Below are positions 1-5,159 of a stretch of DNA of 5,159 bases, in pieces. The notes beneath the pieces are model-generated. The model ran no database searches. It had not been told where the DNA came from and saw only the letters and a program-made list of their open reading frames with translations. The stretch comes from Bacteroidales bacterium. GTDB taxonomy: Bacteria > Bacteroidota > Bacteroidia > Bacteroidales > UBA7960. Numbering within the stretch: the first letter of the stretch is position 1; the number at the start of each line of letters is the position of its first letter. Location: NCBI GenBank assembly GCA_007125275.1, contig SLDN01000170.1, forward strand, positions 1-5,159, given 5' to 3'. The position numbers were made by a program, and so were the translations under genes.

Positions 1-116
1 AACTGCAAAAAAACGGAATTTTTCGCACCTGCCCAAACCGAAATGCACCCCGGAGAAGAAACGCCCACAACAAAGACCCCAAATAATTTGGGAACCGGGA
101 TTTTTGATACACAGGT
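1..116. other. Left-edge region with no confident gene; possible 3' end of an upstream gene
   Basis: No start-to-stop gene fits here. On the + strand, frame 1 is open from the edge to a TGA at 130-132, frame 2 to a TGA at 116-118 and frame 3 to a TAA at 84-86. Frame 1 looks most gene-like because many codons begin with a purine. Its tail is rich in Thr, Pro and Glu and ends in Ile-Asp-Asp, but I recognise no family. If a + strand gene does enter from the left, its stop lies at or inside the heptad array that follows. A small hairpin (CCCAAA, loop TAA, TTTGGG at 78-92) is followed eight bases later by five Ts (101-105), which could be a weak terminator. The coding possibility is inference only. 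Confidence 0.25.
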
Positions 117-172
117 GACGATTGACGATTGACGATTGACGATTGTCGATTGTCGATTGTCGATTGACAGTT
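117..172 (+). repeat. Heptanucleotide tandem array forming a 22-pair RNA hairpin
   Basis: Four exact copies of GACGATT (117-144) are followed by three exact copies of GTCGATT (145-165) and one degraded copy, GACAGTT (166-172). The change of unit sits at a dyad axis. In + strand RNA, bases 119-140 pair without a break with 145-166 around the tetraloop GAUU (141-144), giving 16 Watson-Crick and 6 G-U pairs. On the opposite strand the six wobbles become A-C mismatches, so folding is strongly strand-biased. The GACGATT half also places TGA stops in all three + frames. No U-tract follows, so it is not a classic intrinsic terminator. It lies upstream of the predicted ychF promoter, so it would sit in the 3' region of any transcript entering from the left. 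Confidence 0.9.
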
Positions 173-230
173 GCTGGTTTAGAACATAAACAGATTAAAA
201 AAAACGACATCATTGCATCCACATCTTTTG

Positions 231-238
231 TACCTTTG
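231..238 (+). promoter_or_regulatory. Predicted Bacteroidota -7 promoter element for the YchF-like gene
   Basis: TACCTTTG matches the known Bacteroidota housekeeping -7 consensus TAnnTTTG. It would start transcription about 16-20 bases before the ATG at 261. The -33 element is poor: the nearest TTG (213-215) is only 15 bases upstream, shorter than usual. An A-tract lies at 197-204. The 11-mer TACCTTTGCAC (231-241) recurs with one change at the feoAB promoter, which supports the call. No Shine-Dalgarno sequence precedes the start, as is usual in this phylum. Confidence 0.5.
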
Positions 239-260
239 CACATTTTAAAAATGTAAAGTT

Positions 261-1346
261 ATGGCATTGAATTGCGGAATTGTTGGCCTGGCAGGATCAG
301 GGAAGACCACATTGTTTAATTCGCTGGCGCGTGGACGCAACATCTCCGGGCAGGTCCCGGGACGAACCAACCTTGGACAGTTTGAAGTGCCCGACCCCCG
401 CCTTGAGGCACTGGCAGCCGTTGTGAAACCTGCAAAAGTAGTTCCTACCACCGTGGAAATCATCGACATCCCAGGATTGACAAAGGGCGGAAGCAAAATC
501 AAAGGGGGCAATCAGTTCCTGACAGATATCAGGCAGACGGATGCCATCATTCACGTGTTGCGCTGCTTCGACGATGACACCATCCCACACATCGAAGGCA
601 GCGTGAACGCCTTGCGCGATAAGGAGATCATTGATCTGGAACTGATTACCAAAGACCTGGAAACCGTTGAGAAGAAACGGGAACGGATGAGCAAGGTAGC
701 TGCAGTCGGCGACAAGGATGCCAAAAAGGGCACTGAAGTGCTCACAGGCTTAATTGAGCACTTTGAGGAAGGACTGCCCGCAAGATCTTATGCCATCAAT
801 GAGTTGGACCGGAAATATATTGACGACTGCTTCCTGCTCACCGTAAAGCCGGTGATATATGTTTGCAATGTGGACGAAGCCTCCGCAGCAACCGGCAACA
901 AGCATGTCGATGCCGTCCGCCCTGCCATTGAAGAAGAAGGCTGCGAGCTGCTTGTCGTTGCAGCTGAAGCCGAATCAGAAATAGCGCGCCTGGAGGACGA
1001 AGAGGACCGCAAAGAATTCCTGAAAGACATGGGCATTGAAGAGCCGGCAGTGAATAAGCTGATCCGTGCCGCCTACAATACACTCAAACTGCAAACTTTC
1101 TTTACCGAAGGACCAAAAGAAGTGAGGGCATGGACCATCACTGAAAATACGCCGGCACCCAGGGCAGCAAGTGTTATTCACAGCGATATGGAAAGAGGAT
1201 TCATACGAGGCGAAGTGATGCGCATCGAGGATTTCCTAGAACTGGGCTCAGAACACGCCTGCAAACAAGCCGGTAAATTCAATATCGAAGGAAAAAATTA
1301 CATCGTGAAAGACGGAGATATCTTTCATGTGAGATTTAATGTTTAA
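261..1346 (+). CDS. ychF: YchF/OLA1-family P-loop NTPase, divergent (DUF933/TGS-like C-terminus)
   Basis: This 361-residue cytosolic protein belongs to the Obg-related YchF/OLA1 family of translation-associated ATPases, which are usually about 363 residues long. The order is G domain, helical insertion (about residues 125-190), G4 region, and C-terminal TGS-like domain (about 276-361) ending in the family-typical DGD...FNV. Visible motifs are the P-loop GLAGSGKT (9-16), switch II DIPG (69-72) and NVDE (203-206). The last is the NxxE form linked to ATP rather than GTP preference. His110 aligns with the catalytic His114 of E. coli YchF. Two things are odd. The usual PNVGKS P-loop is replaced by AGSGKT, and the conserved switch I FCTIEPN segment is replaced by a shorter sequence lacking the redox-sensitive Cys35. 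It may therefore be a paralogue beside a canonical YchF elsewhere in the genome. An in-frame TAA at 246-248 leaves ATG 261 as the natural start. Confidence 0.88.
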   Translation: MALNCGIVGLAGSGKTTLFNSLARGRNISGQVPGRTNLGQFEVPDPRLEALAAVVKPAKVVPTTVEIIDIPGLTKGGSKIKGGNQFLTDIRQTDAIIHVLRCFDDDTIPHIEGSVNALRDKEIIDLELITKDLETVEKKRERMSKVAAVGDKDAKKGTEVLTGLIEHFEEGLPARSYAINELDRKYIDDCFLLTVKPVIYVCNVDEASAATGNKHVDAVRPAIEEEGCELLVVAAEAESEIARLEDEEDRKEFLKDMGIEEPAVNKLIRAAYNTLKLQTFFTEGPKEVRAWTITENTPAPRAASVIHSDMERGFIRGEVMRIEDFLELGSEHACKQAGKFNIEGKNYIVKDGDIFHVRFNV

Positions 1347-1364
1347 AGAAGAGGGGCAGTGAAG

Positions 1365-1395
1365 CAGTGGACCTGTCCGGAATTCAGGACCACTG
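1365..1395. terminator. Hairpin between convergent genes, probable bidirectional terminator
   Basis: CAGTGGACCTG (1365-1375) and CAGGACCACTG (1385-1395) form an 11-position stem with one A-A mismatch and a 9-base loop. It lies in the 53-base gap between the ends of the YchF-like gene and the SRPBCC gene, where a shared terminator is expected. The + side continues with a moderately T-rich ATCATTATTT. The - side continues with a C/T-rich stretch. Neither is a strong U-tract, so termination is inferred mainly from position and stem. Confidence 0.55.
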
Positions 1396-1399
1396 ATCA

Positions 1400-1777
1400 T
1401 TATTTCACAAAAAACACCTTCAGCGACTCCAGATAAACATCATTCCATCCTTCCAGCATATTGTCATACGCATCATCAGGGATGCCCGTATGCTCTATCC
1501 TGATCTGTGAATACGCCTTTTCAGGAAATATCTTTATTGACACTTCAGAAGGTTGATCTTCACCAAAATACCATAGCTGCTGTATGGACTTATTGGTTTC
1601 GAATGCCACATTCCGGCCCGTTATGTAGCCGTCCAGCATCATAAACTCAGATCCGGGTTCTTCACTCATCACAGCAGGCTCACCGGTCCATAGCTCAATA
1701 GTGAAAGGATTGGTCAAGGCCCGGTAAACCTCTTCAGGTGTACCCTTGATTCGTGCACGTAGTAAAATTGATTTCAT
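1400..1777 (-). CDS. AHSA1-like SRPBCC (START/Bet v1-fold) domain protein
   Basis: This complete 125-residue protein has no signal peptide or membrane segment and is probably cytosolic. The pattern fits the AHSA1 (Hsp90 ATPase activator homologue C-terminal) branch of the SRPBCC superfamily. It has an N-terminal strand then PEEVYRALTNP (residues 14-24), Trp30 with the following Gly, a GSEF...LDGYITGRN stretch (about 42-56), and a closing helix with HTGIP (96-100) and GWNDVYLESLK (110-120). The length is close to a single-domain member. Such proteins form a hydrophobic cavity, and their ligand or partner varies, so no precise role can be assigned. The start has no Shine-Dalgarno sequence but an A-rich leader. 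An in-frame stop upstream (1811-1813, within the repeat) and the lack of another in-frame ATG fix the start. The gene follows glgB on the same strand after 129 bases and may be reached by read-through. Confidence 0.85.
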   Translation of the reverse strand: MKSILLRARIKGTPEEVYRALTNPFTIELWTGEPAVMSEEPGSEFMMLDGYITGRNVAFETNKSIQQLWYFGEDQPSEVSIKIFPEKAYSQIRIEHTGIPDDAYDNMLEGWNDVYLESLKVFFVK

Positions 1778-1786
1778 ATCTTTTCT

Positions 1787-1856
1787 GGTTACAGGTTCAT
1801 GGTTACGGGTTCATGGTTACGGGTTCATGGTTACGGGTTCATGGTTCACAGTTTAC
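1787..1856 (-). repeat. 14-bp tandem repeat (two heptad half-units) in the SRPBCC gene leader
   Basis: Read on the + strand, the unit GGTTACGGGTTCAT occurs at 1801-1814, 1815-1828 and 1829-1842. A one-base variant (GGTTACAGGTTCAT) lies at 1787-1800 and a degraded fifth copy at 1843-1856. Each unit is itself two related heptads, GGTTACG and GGTTCAT. The array begins 9 bases upstream of the SRPBCC start codon. On the - strand each full unit reads ATG AAC CCG TAA (CTG in the copy nearest the gene), so it carries an upstream mini-ORF. Similar short repeats are common in Bacteroidota spacers. Copy number could vary by slippage and alter the leader. Confidence 0.9.
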
Positions 1857-1879
1857 GGTCGTTGATCAGCCTGCAATGA

Positions 1880-1897
1880 TTTGCACATTTGCACATT
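1880..1897. repeat. Two tandem copies of TTTGCACA
   Basis: TTTGCACA occurs at 1880-1887 and 1888-1895, followed by TT, directly beyond the stop of the branching enzyme gene. The 10-mer TTTGCACATT formed here twice also occurs at 235-244 in the ychF promoter region. Neither copy has TA at the proper distance for a -7 promoter box, so this is recorded as a repeat. Together with the 14-bp array it leaves little unique sequence in the 1778-1906 spacer. A weak hairpin (TGCAA, loop TGAT, TTGCA at 1872-1885) overlaps it. Confidence 0.7.
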
Positions 1898-1906
1898 AAG
1901 AGAGCC

Positions 1907-3895
1907 CTAGCGTTTCCGCAGCACGAAACCACACAGTGCCGGAACATAAAGTTTGATCTCGCCAAAGTTGCCATCACCCTCTGCTTTGTAAACAACAGAT
2001 TCGTCAATCCGGGCTTCACCGCCAAATATTTTTGAATCGCTGTTCAGCATCATCTTATAATCGCCGGAAGGCACATTGGCCGGGTAATCAGTATATGAAC
2101 GAAATGGACTGAAGTTGAATACAAACAGCATATCACTGCGGCCGAACACCAGTACCTGTTCAGAAACATGTTCTTTATACAGGTTGATGTATGTTTTTGA
2201 CAACAAATTGTGCTTTTTGAAGAGCGCGATCATTTTCTTGTCAAAAGCACCAAGATATTTGTATTTCAAATCAGGATTTTGAGCCAGGCTCCACTGCCGC
2301 CTGGCGTAATGATACGACCAGTTGTTGTGGGCATTCGGGAAATCAATCCATTCGGGATGTCCAAACTCATTGCCCATAAAGTTGAGATAACCGTTGCCGG
2401 CCGTTGCCAGGGTAATCAGACGTATCATTTTATGCAAGGCGATGCCATTGTCAACGGCCAGATTGCGGCTATCCTTGTGCATATCAAAATACATCTCCTT
2501 GTCCATCAACCAGAAAATAATGGTTTTGTCGCCCACCAGTGCCTGGTCGTGTGATTCGGCGTAGTGGATGGTCTTTTCTTCCATCCGCTTCCCTTTGAGC
2601 TGATGAAATATCTCACCTACGTGCCAGAACTCTATCTTTTTTTCTTTGATGGTTTTGATCCAGAAATCGGGCACCCCCATTGACAAACGGTAATCGAAAC
2701 CCATTCCTCCGAGGCCCTCCGGTGCAGCCAGCCCGGGCATCCCGCTCATCTCTTCCGCAATAGTGATGGCTTGCGGGCTGAACTCGTGAATCAGCTTGTT
2801 GGCAAGAAACAGGTAAACGATGGCATCCTCGTCCTGGTTCAGGTTGAAATACTGGTCATAGCTGTGAAAGTCGGAACCCAGACCGTGGTCATGGTAAAGC
2901 ATGCTCGTCACCCCGTCAAAGCGGAAACCGTCAAAGCGAAACTCTTCGAGCCAGTAACGGCAGTTCGACAAGAGAAAATGCAGCACCTGGTCCTTGCCGT
3001 AATCAAAGCAGCGGCTGTCCCAGGCCGGATGCTCACCTCGCGGGCCATCATGAAAGAACTGGTAATAGGTGCCATCATAACGACTGATGCCCTCTACCTC
3101 ATTCTTTACAGCATGCGAATGCACAATGTCCATGATCACATAGATTCCACGGCCATGCGCATCATCAATAAGCGCTTTTAGCTCGTCCGGTGTGCCAAAC
3201 CGACTGGAAGCGGCGAAATAATTACTAACATGATAGCCGAAAGAGCCGTAAAACGGATGCTCCTGGACGGCCATCAGCTGTATGACATTGTAACCGGCCG
3301 CTTCAATGCGTGGCAAAATATTCACACGAAACTCCTCCCAGCTGCCAACCTTATAATCTTCTGTGGCCATTCCGGTGTGGGCCTCGTAAACCAGTGGAAA
3401 CTCCGGTGGCCTCTCCGGGGGCTGATGCTTCCAGCTATAGTTGTCAGGCGGATCCCATACCTCTGCATTAAACACAAGGCTGTGAGGATCTTGAACAACC
3501 CGGCGTGCCCAGGCAGGTACCCTGTCGCCTGAGCCACCATCCCAGCAGATGTGGAACTTATACTGATTGCCGTGCCTGAACAGCTCACCAGGTAAACGCA
3601 ACTCCCAGTTGCCATTGCCCAAAGAAGTCATTTGATATCTCTCGTCCGGCAACCATGAAGTGAAATCAGCAAGTAAAAATATTTTTTCTGCATTCGGAGC
3701 CCATTCCCGCATCACCCACTCTTTACCTTCACGATGAAGCCCGAAATAATGATGGCCCATCGCAAAAGCGGAAATAGAACCGCCCGCCGAAGCCAGTTGC
3801 TCTGCCTTTGCATAAGCCTTGCGCAACCTGCCGGTAATCGTACGGGCATGAGGCATAAGGTATGCATCTCTTTTTACATAATCGGGTATGTACAT
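1907..3895 (-). CDS. glgB: 1,4-alpha-glucan (glycogen) branching enzyme, eukaryote-like GH13_8 type
   Basis: This 662-residue enzyme cuts alpha-1,4 glucan chains and rejoins them as alpha-1,6 branches, the last step of glycogen synthesis in the cytosol. An N-terminal segment leads to a CBM48-type beta-sandwich (about 45-145), the GH13 (beta/alpha)8 barrel (about 165-560) and a C-terminal all-beta domain (about 565-662). Conserved regions are DIVHSH (256-261), GFRFDGVTSM with nucleophile Asp327, ITIAEEMSG with acid/base Glu381, and ESHDQALVGDK with stabiliser Asp450. Long stretches, such as FLLSNCRYWLEEFRFDG and LNFMGNEFGHPEWIDFP, resemble human GBE1 far more than E. coli GlgB, so GH13_8 rather than GH13_9 is inferred. 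It appears intact. An in-frame TAG at 3917-3919 and no intervening ATG support the start at 3895, although Met14 is a possible alternative. No glgA, glgC or glgP is adjacent. Confidence 0.95.
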   Translation of the reverse strand: MYIPDYVKRDAYLMPHARTITGRLRKAYAKAEQLASAGGSISAFAMGHHYFGLHREGKEWVMREWAPNAEKIFLLADFTSWLPDERYQMTSLGNGNWELRLPGELFRHGNQYKFHICWDGGSGDRVPAWARRVVQDPHSLVFNAEVWDPPDNYSWKHQPPERPPEFPLVYEAHTGMATEDYKVGSWEEFRVNILPRIEAAGYNVIQLMAVQEHPFYGSFGYHVSNYFAASSRFGTPDELKALIDDAHGRGIYVIMDIVHSHAVKNEVEGISRYDGTYYQFFHDGPRGEHPAWDSRCFDYGKDQVLHFLLSNCRYWLEEFRFDGFRFDGVTSMLYHDHGLGSDFHSYDQYFNLNQDEDAIVYLFLANKLIHEFSPQAITIAEEMSGMPGLAAPEGLGGMGFDYRLSMGVPDFWIKTIKEKKIEFWHVGEIFHQLKGKRMEEKTIHYAESHDQALVGDKTIIFWLMDKEMYFDMHKDSRNLAVDNGIALHKMIRLITLATAGNGYLNFMGNEFGHPEWIDFPNAHNNWSYHYARRQWSLAQNPDLKYKYLGAFDKKMIALFKKHNLLSKTYINLYKEHVSEQVLVFGRSDMLFVFNFSPFRSYTDYPANVPSGDYKMMLNSDSKIFGGEARIDESVVYKAEGDGNFGEIKLYVPALCGFVLRKR

Positions 3896-3937
3896 GTCAT
3901 TTAACGTATAATAAACCTATTCGTGCATGCTTGCTTA

Positions 3938-3953
3938 TTCGCATTTTTGCGAA
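3938..3953. promoter_or_regulatory. Perfect 6-bp inverted repeat in the glgB upstream region
   Basis: TTCGCA (3938-3943), loop TTTT, TGCGAA (3948-3953) forms a perfect hairpin 43 bases upstream of the glgB start. No T-tract follows on either strand, so a terminator is unlikely. It could be an operator or a leader hairpin for glgB. No clear TAnnTTTG promoter for glgB was found on the - strand. The best partial match, TAGGTTTA (3912-3919), is weak. The regulatory role is inference. Confidence 0.35.
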
Positions 3954-4085
3954 AGGCTAAAGTTAAAACTATTTTTTTATTATCTGATGACAGTTTCTCA
4001 ATGCTTCTTTAAGTCATGCCAATTTTCTTGTCAGAATCAATCATCCCCAAAAAAAAGCACTGCTGAACTCCATGTAAAGACAATG

Positions 4086-4096
4086 GCAGACTCTGC
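4086..4096. promoter_or_regulatory. Short palindrome next to the feoAB promoter
   Basis: GCAGA-C-TCTGC is a perfect 5-bp inverted repeat around one central base. It lies four bases upstream of the -33 TTG of the predicted feoAB promoter, a place where a regulator could bind. It does not match the Fur box or a DtxR-type site that I can recognise. It may be chance in a region of this size. Confidence 0.25.
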
Positions 4097-4100
4097 AAAA

Positions 4101-4132
4101 TTGTACCATGTGATGAAAATTTATTACTTTTG
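4101..4132 (+). promoter_or_regulatory. Predicted Bacteroidota-type promoter for feoAB
   Basis: TTG (4101-4103) as the -33 element and TACTTTTG (4125-4132) as a perfect TAnnTTTG -7 element are separated by 21 bases, within the known range. Transcription would begin near 4138-4140, giving a leader of about 42 bases. The extended TACTTTTGCAC differs by one base from TACCTTTGCAC at the ychF promoter. Confidence 0.65.
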
Positions 4133-4170
4133 CACTGTTTTAATTCAATCTTAATAAACACTGCATCATT

Positions 4171-4176
4171 GGGAGG
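4171..4176 (+). promoter_or_regulatory. Strong Shine-Dalgarno sequence of feoAB
   Basis: GGGAGG ends five bases before the ATG at 4182 and includes the full GGAGG anti-Shine-Dalgarno complement at good spacing. Most Bacteroidota genes, including the other three here, lack such a site. It confirms the start, as does an in-frame TAA at 4155-4157 with no other ATG between. Confidence 0.75.
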
Positions 4177-4181
4177 TTTTC

Positions 4182-5159
4182 ATGACATTATTTGACCTTC
4201 AGAACGGGGAAAGGGGCATCATCACTAAGGTGAAAGGGCGAGGCGGTTTCCGCAGGCGCATCATTGAGATGGGTTTTATAGTTGGAAAGAGCGTACAGGT
4301 CATTAAGAAAGCTCCTTTGCGTGATCCCATTGAATACAATGTGATGGGTTACAATGTTTCTCTGCGAAGCAGCGAAGCAAGGCTCATAGAGGTAATTCCC
4401 GAAAAAGACTTCCATCCGGTCAGAGAGCCGGTTTTTGATGGCGTACTTCACACAGAAAAGTCTGCAACCTTCCGCAAGCCGGGCAGCACGATAAATGTTG
4501 CCCTTGTAGGCAACCCCAATAGTGGCAAGACGACATTTTTCAATCACGCTTCCGGATCGCGAGAGCGTGTCGGGAACTATAGCGGTGTTACTGTTGATGC
4601 CAAAGAGGCATATTATCATCATAAAGGCTACCGTTTCAACATCACTGACCTGCCTGGCACTTACTCCATCTCGGCCTACACTCCCGAAGAGATCTTTGTG
4701 CGTGAGTTCATCACCGAAAAGCTGCCTGATGTTGTGATCAACATTGTTGACGGCTCTAACCTTGAGCGCAACCTTTACCTCACAACACAGCTTATCGATA
4801 TGGATATCAGGGTGGTGATGGTTCTCAACATGTATGATGAGATGCAGGGAAAGGGAGACAGGCTGGATTACGAAACCCTCGGCAAGATGACAGGAATCCC
4901 GATTGTGCCTGCGGTAAGCTCAAAAGGCAAAGGTATTCAGGAGGTATTCGAAAAGGTTATCGAGGTTTACGAGGACCGTGATGAAGTCCAACGTCACATC
5001 CATATCAATTATGGAAGCATTGTTGAAGAAGCGATCGGCAAGGTACAGGGCAAGATCAAGGCAGAGGGTAACGAGCCACTGAATGACCTTATTTCCTCTC
5101 GCTTTCTGGCTGTTAAACTATTGGAAGGCGATAGAGAGGCCATCAAAACCATCATTGAC
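4182..5159 (+). CDS. feoAB: FeoA-FeoB fusion ferrous iron transporter, N-terminal part (runs off right edge)
   Basis: The frame stays open to the last base, giving 326 residues without a stop. Residues 1-73 are a FeoA SH3-like domain, with GRGGFRRRIIEMGF (19-32) and APLRDPIEYNVMGY (44-57). A linker (about 74-103) joins it to the FeoB GTPase domain. This shows G1 GNPNSGKT (110-117), the G2 region GNYSGVTVD with Thr137, G3 DLPG (156-159), G4 NMYD (216-219) and G5 near SSKGKG (246-251). The GDI-like helical region starts near 270. The membrane core that imports Fe2+ across the inner membrane lies beyond the window, and family members of this fused type run to roughly 800 residues or more. The fusion is well known in Bacteroidota, including Porphyromonas. 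The gene is divergent from glgB with its own promoter and a strong ribosome binding site. Everything seen is intact. Confidence 0.95.
   Translation, partial: MTLFDLQNGERGIITKVKGRGGFRRRIIEMGFIVGKSVQVIKKAPLRDPIEYNVMGYNVSLRSSEARLIEVIPEKDFHPVREPVFDGVLHTEKSATFRKPGSTINVALVGNPNSGKTTFFNHASGSRERVGNYSGVTVDAKEAYYHHKGYRFNITDLPGTYSISAYTPEEIFVREFITEKLPDVVINIVDGSNLERNLYLTTQLIDMDIRVVMVLNMYDEMQGKGDRLDYETLGKMTGIPIVPAVSSKGKGIQEVFEKVIEVYEDRDEVQRHIHINYGSIVEEAIGKVQGKIKAEGNEPLNDLISSRFLAVKLLEGDREAIKTIID

Noticed and set aside
117..172. CRISPR array
   Set aside because: The units are only 7 bases and contiguous, with no spacers and no cas gene nearby.
1876..1890. TTTGCAC copies after glgB as + strand promoters
   Set aside because: The required TA lies at neither copy, and a + strand transcript from here would run antisense into glgB with no gene to serve.
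2771..3181. 136-codon + strand ORF, and other + strand ORFs at 2210-2554 and 3230-3532
   Set aside because: All are antisense to the conserved catalytic barrel of the branching enzyme and have no family features of their own.
3912..3919. TAGGTTTA on the - strand as a glgB -7 promoter box
   Set aside because: It misses the last base of TAnnTTTG, has no -33 TTG at a proper distance, and would leave a leader of only about ten bases.
3927..4154. 75-codon + strand ORF in the glgB-feoAB spacer
   Set aside because: Its product is a low-complexity mix of aromatic and Lys/Ser residues with no family resemblance. It overlaps the feoAB promoter and lacks a ribosome binding site or promoter of its own.
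4188..4622. 144-codon - strand ORF
   Set aside because: It lies antisense to the clearly coding FeoA and GTPase regions of feoAB and shows no recognisable domain.

Overview
The window looks like chromosomal DNA from a member of the Bacteroidota, most likely the Bacteroidales or a related anaerobic group. Three things point there. The 5' end of a fused FeoA-FeoB iron transporter resembles those of this phylum. Two intergenic regions carry near-identical TAC[C/T]TTTGCAC motifs matching the Bacteroidota -7 promoter element (TAnnTTTG). The branching enzyme is of the eukaryote-like type that also occurs in this phylum. No species can be named from the sequence alone.

Layout. Bases 1-260 hold no confident gene. 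They contain a heptanucleotide array (117-172) that folds, as + strand RNA, into an almost perfect hairpin, followed by a promoter-like -7 box. A + strand YchF/OLA1-type P-loop NTPase fills 261-1346 and carries unusual nucleotide-binding motifs. A short convergent spacer with a hairpin separates it from a small - strand AHSA1/SRPBCC-domain protein (1400-1777). A repeat-rich spacer (1778-1906) follows, then a complete - strand glycogen branching enzyme (1907-3895). A 286-base divergent intergenic region holds a hairpin, a short palindrome and a good promoter. It leads into feoAB, which starts at 4182 with a strong Shine-Dalgarno sequence and runs off the right edge after 326 codons.

How the genes relate. 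This is not an obvious single-function operon. The four genes point to nucleotide-dependent regulation (YchF-like), a small ligand-binding or chaperone-type domain, glycogen synthesis and ferrous iron uptake. The branching enzyme and the SRPBCC gene share a strand and might be co-transcribed, but they are 129 bases apart. The glycogen synthase and ADP-glucose genes are not adjacent. No phage, transposase, CRISPR, tRNA or rRNA signal was seen.

No clear new multi-gene system is visible. The most unusual items are the strand-asymmetric hairpin built from heptad repeats, the divergent YchF with a GxxGSGKT P-loop and a rebuilt switch I, and a 14-bp repeat in front of the SRPBCC gene in which each unit is a complete ATG-to-stop mini-ORF.
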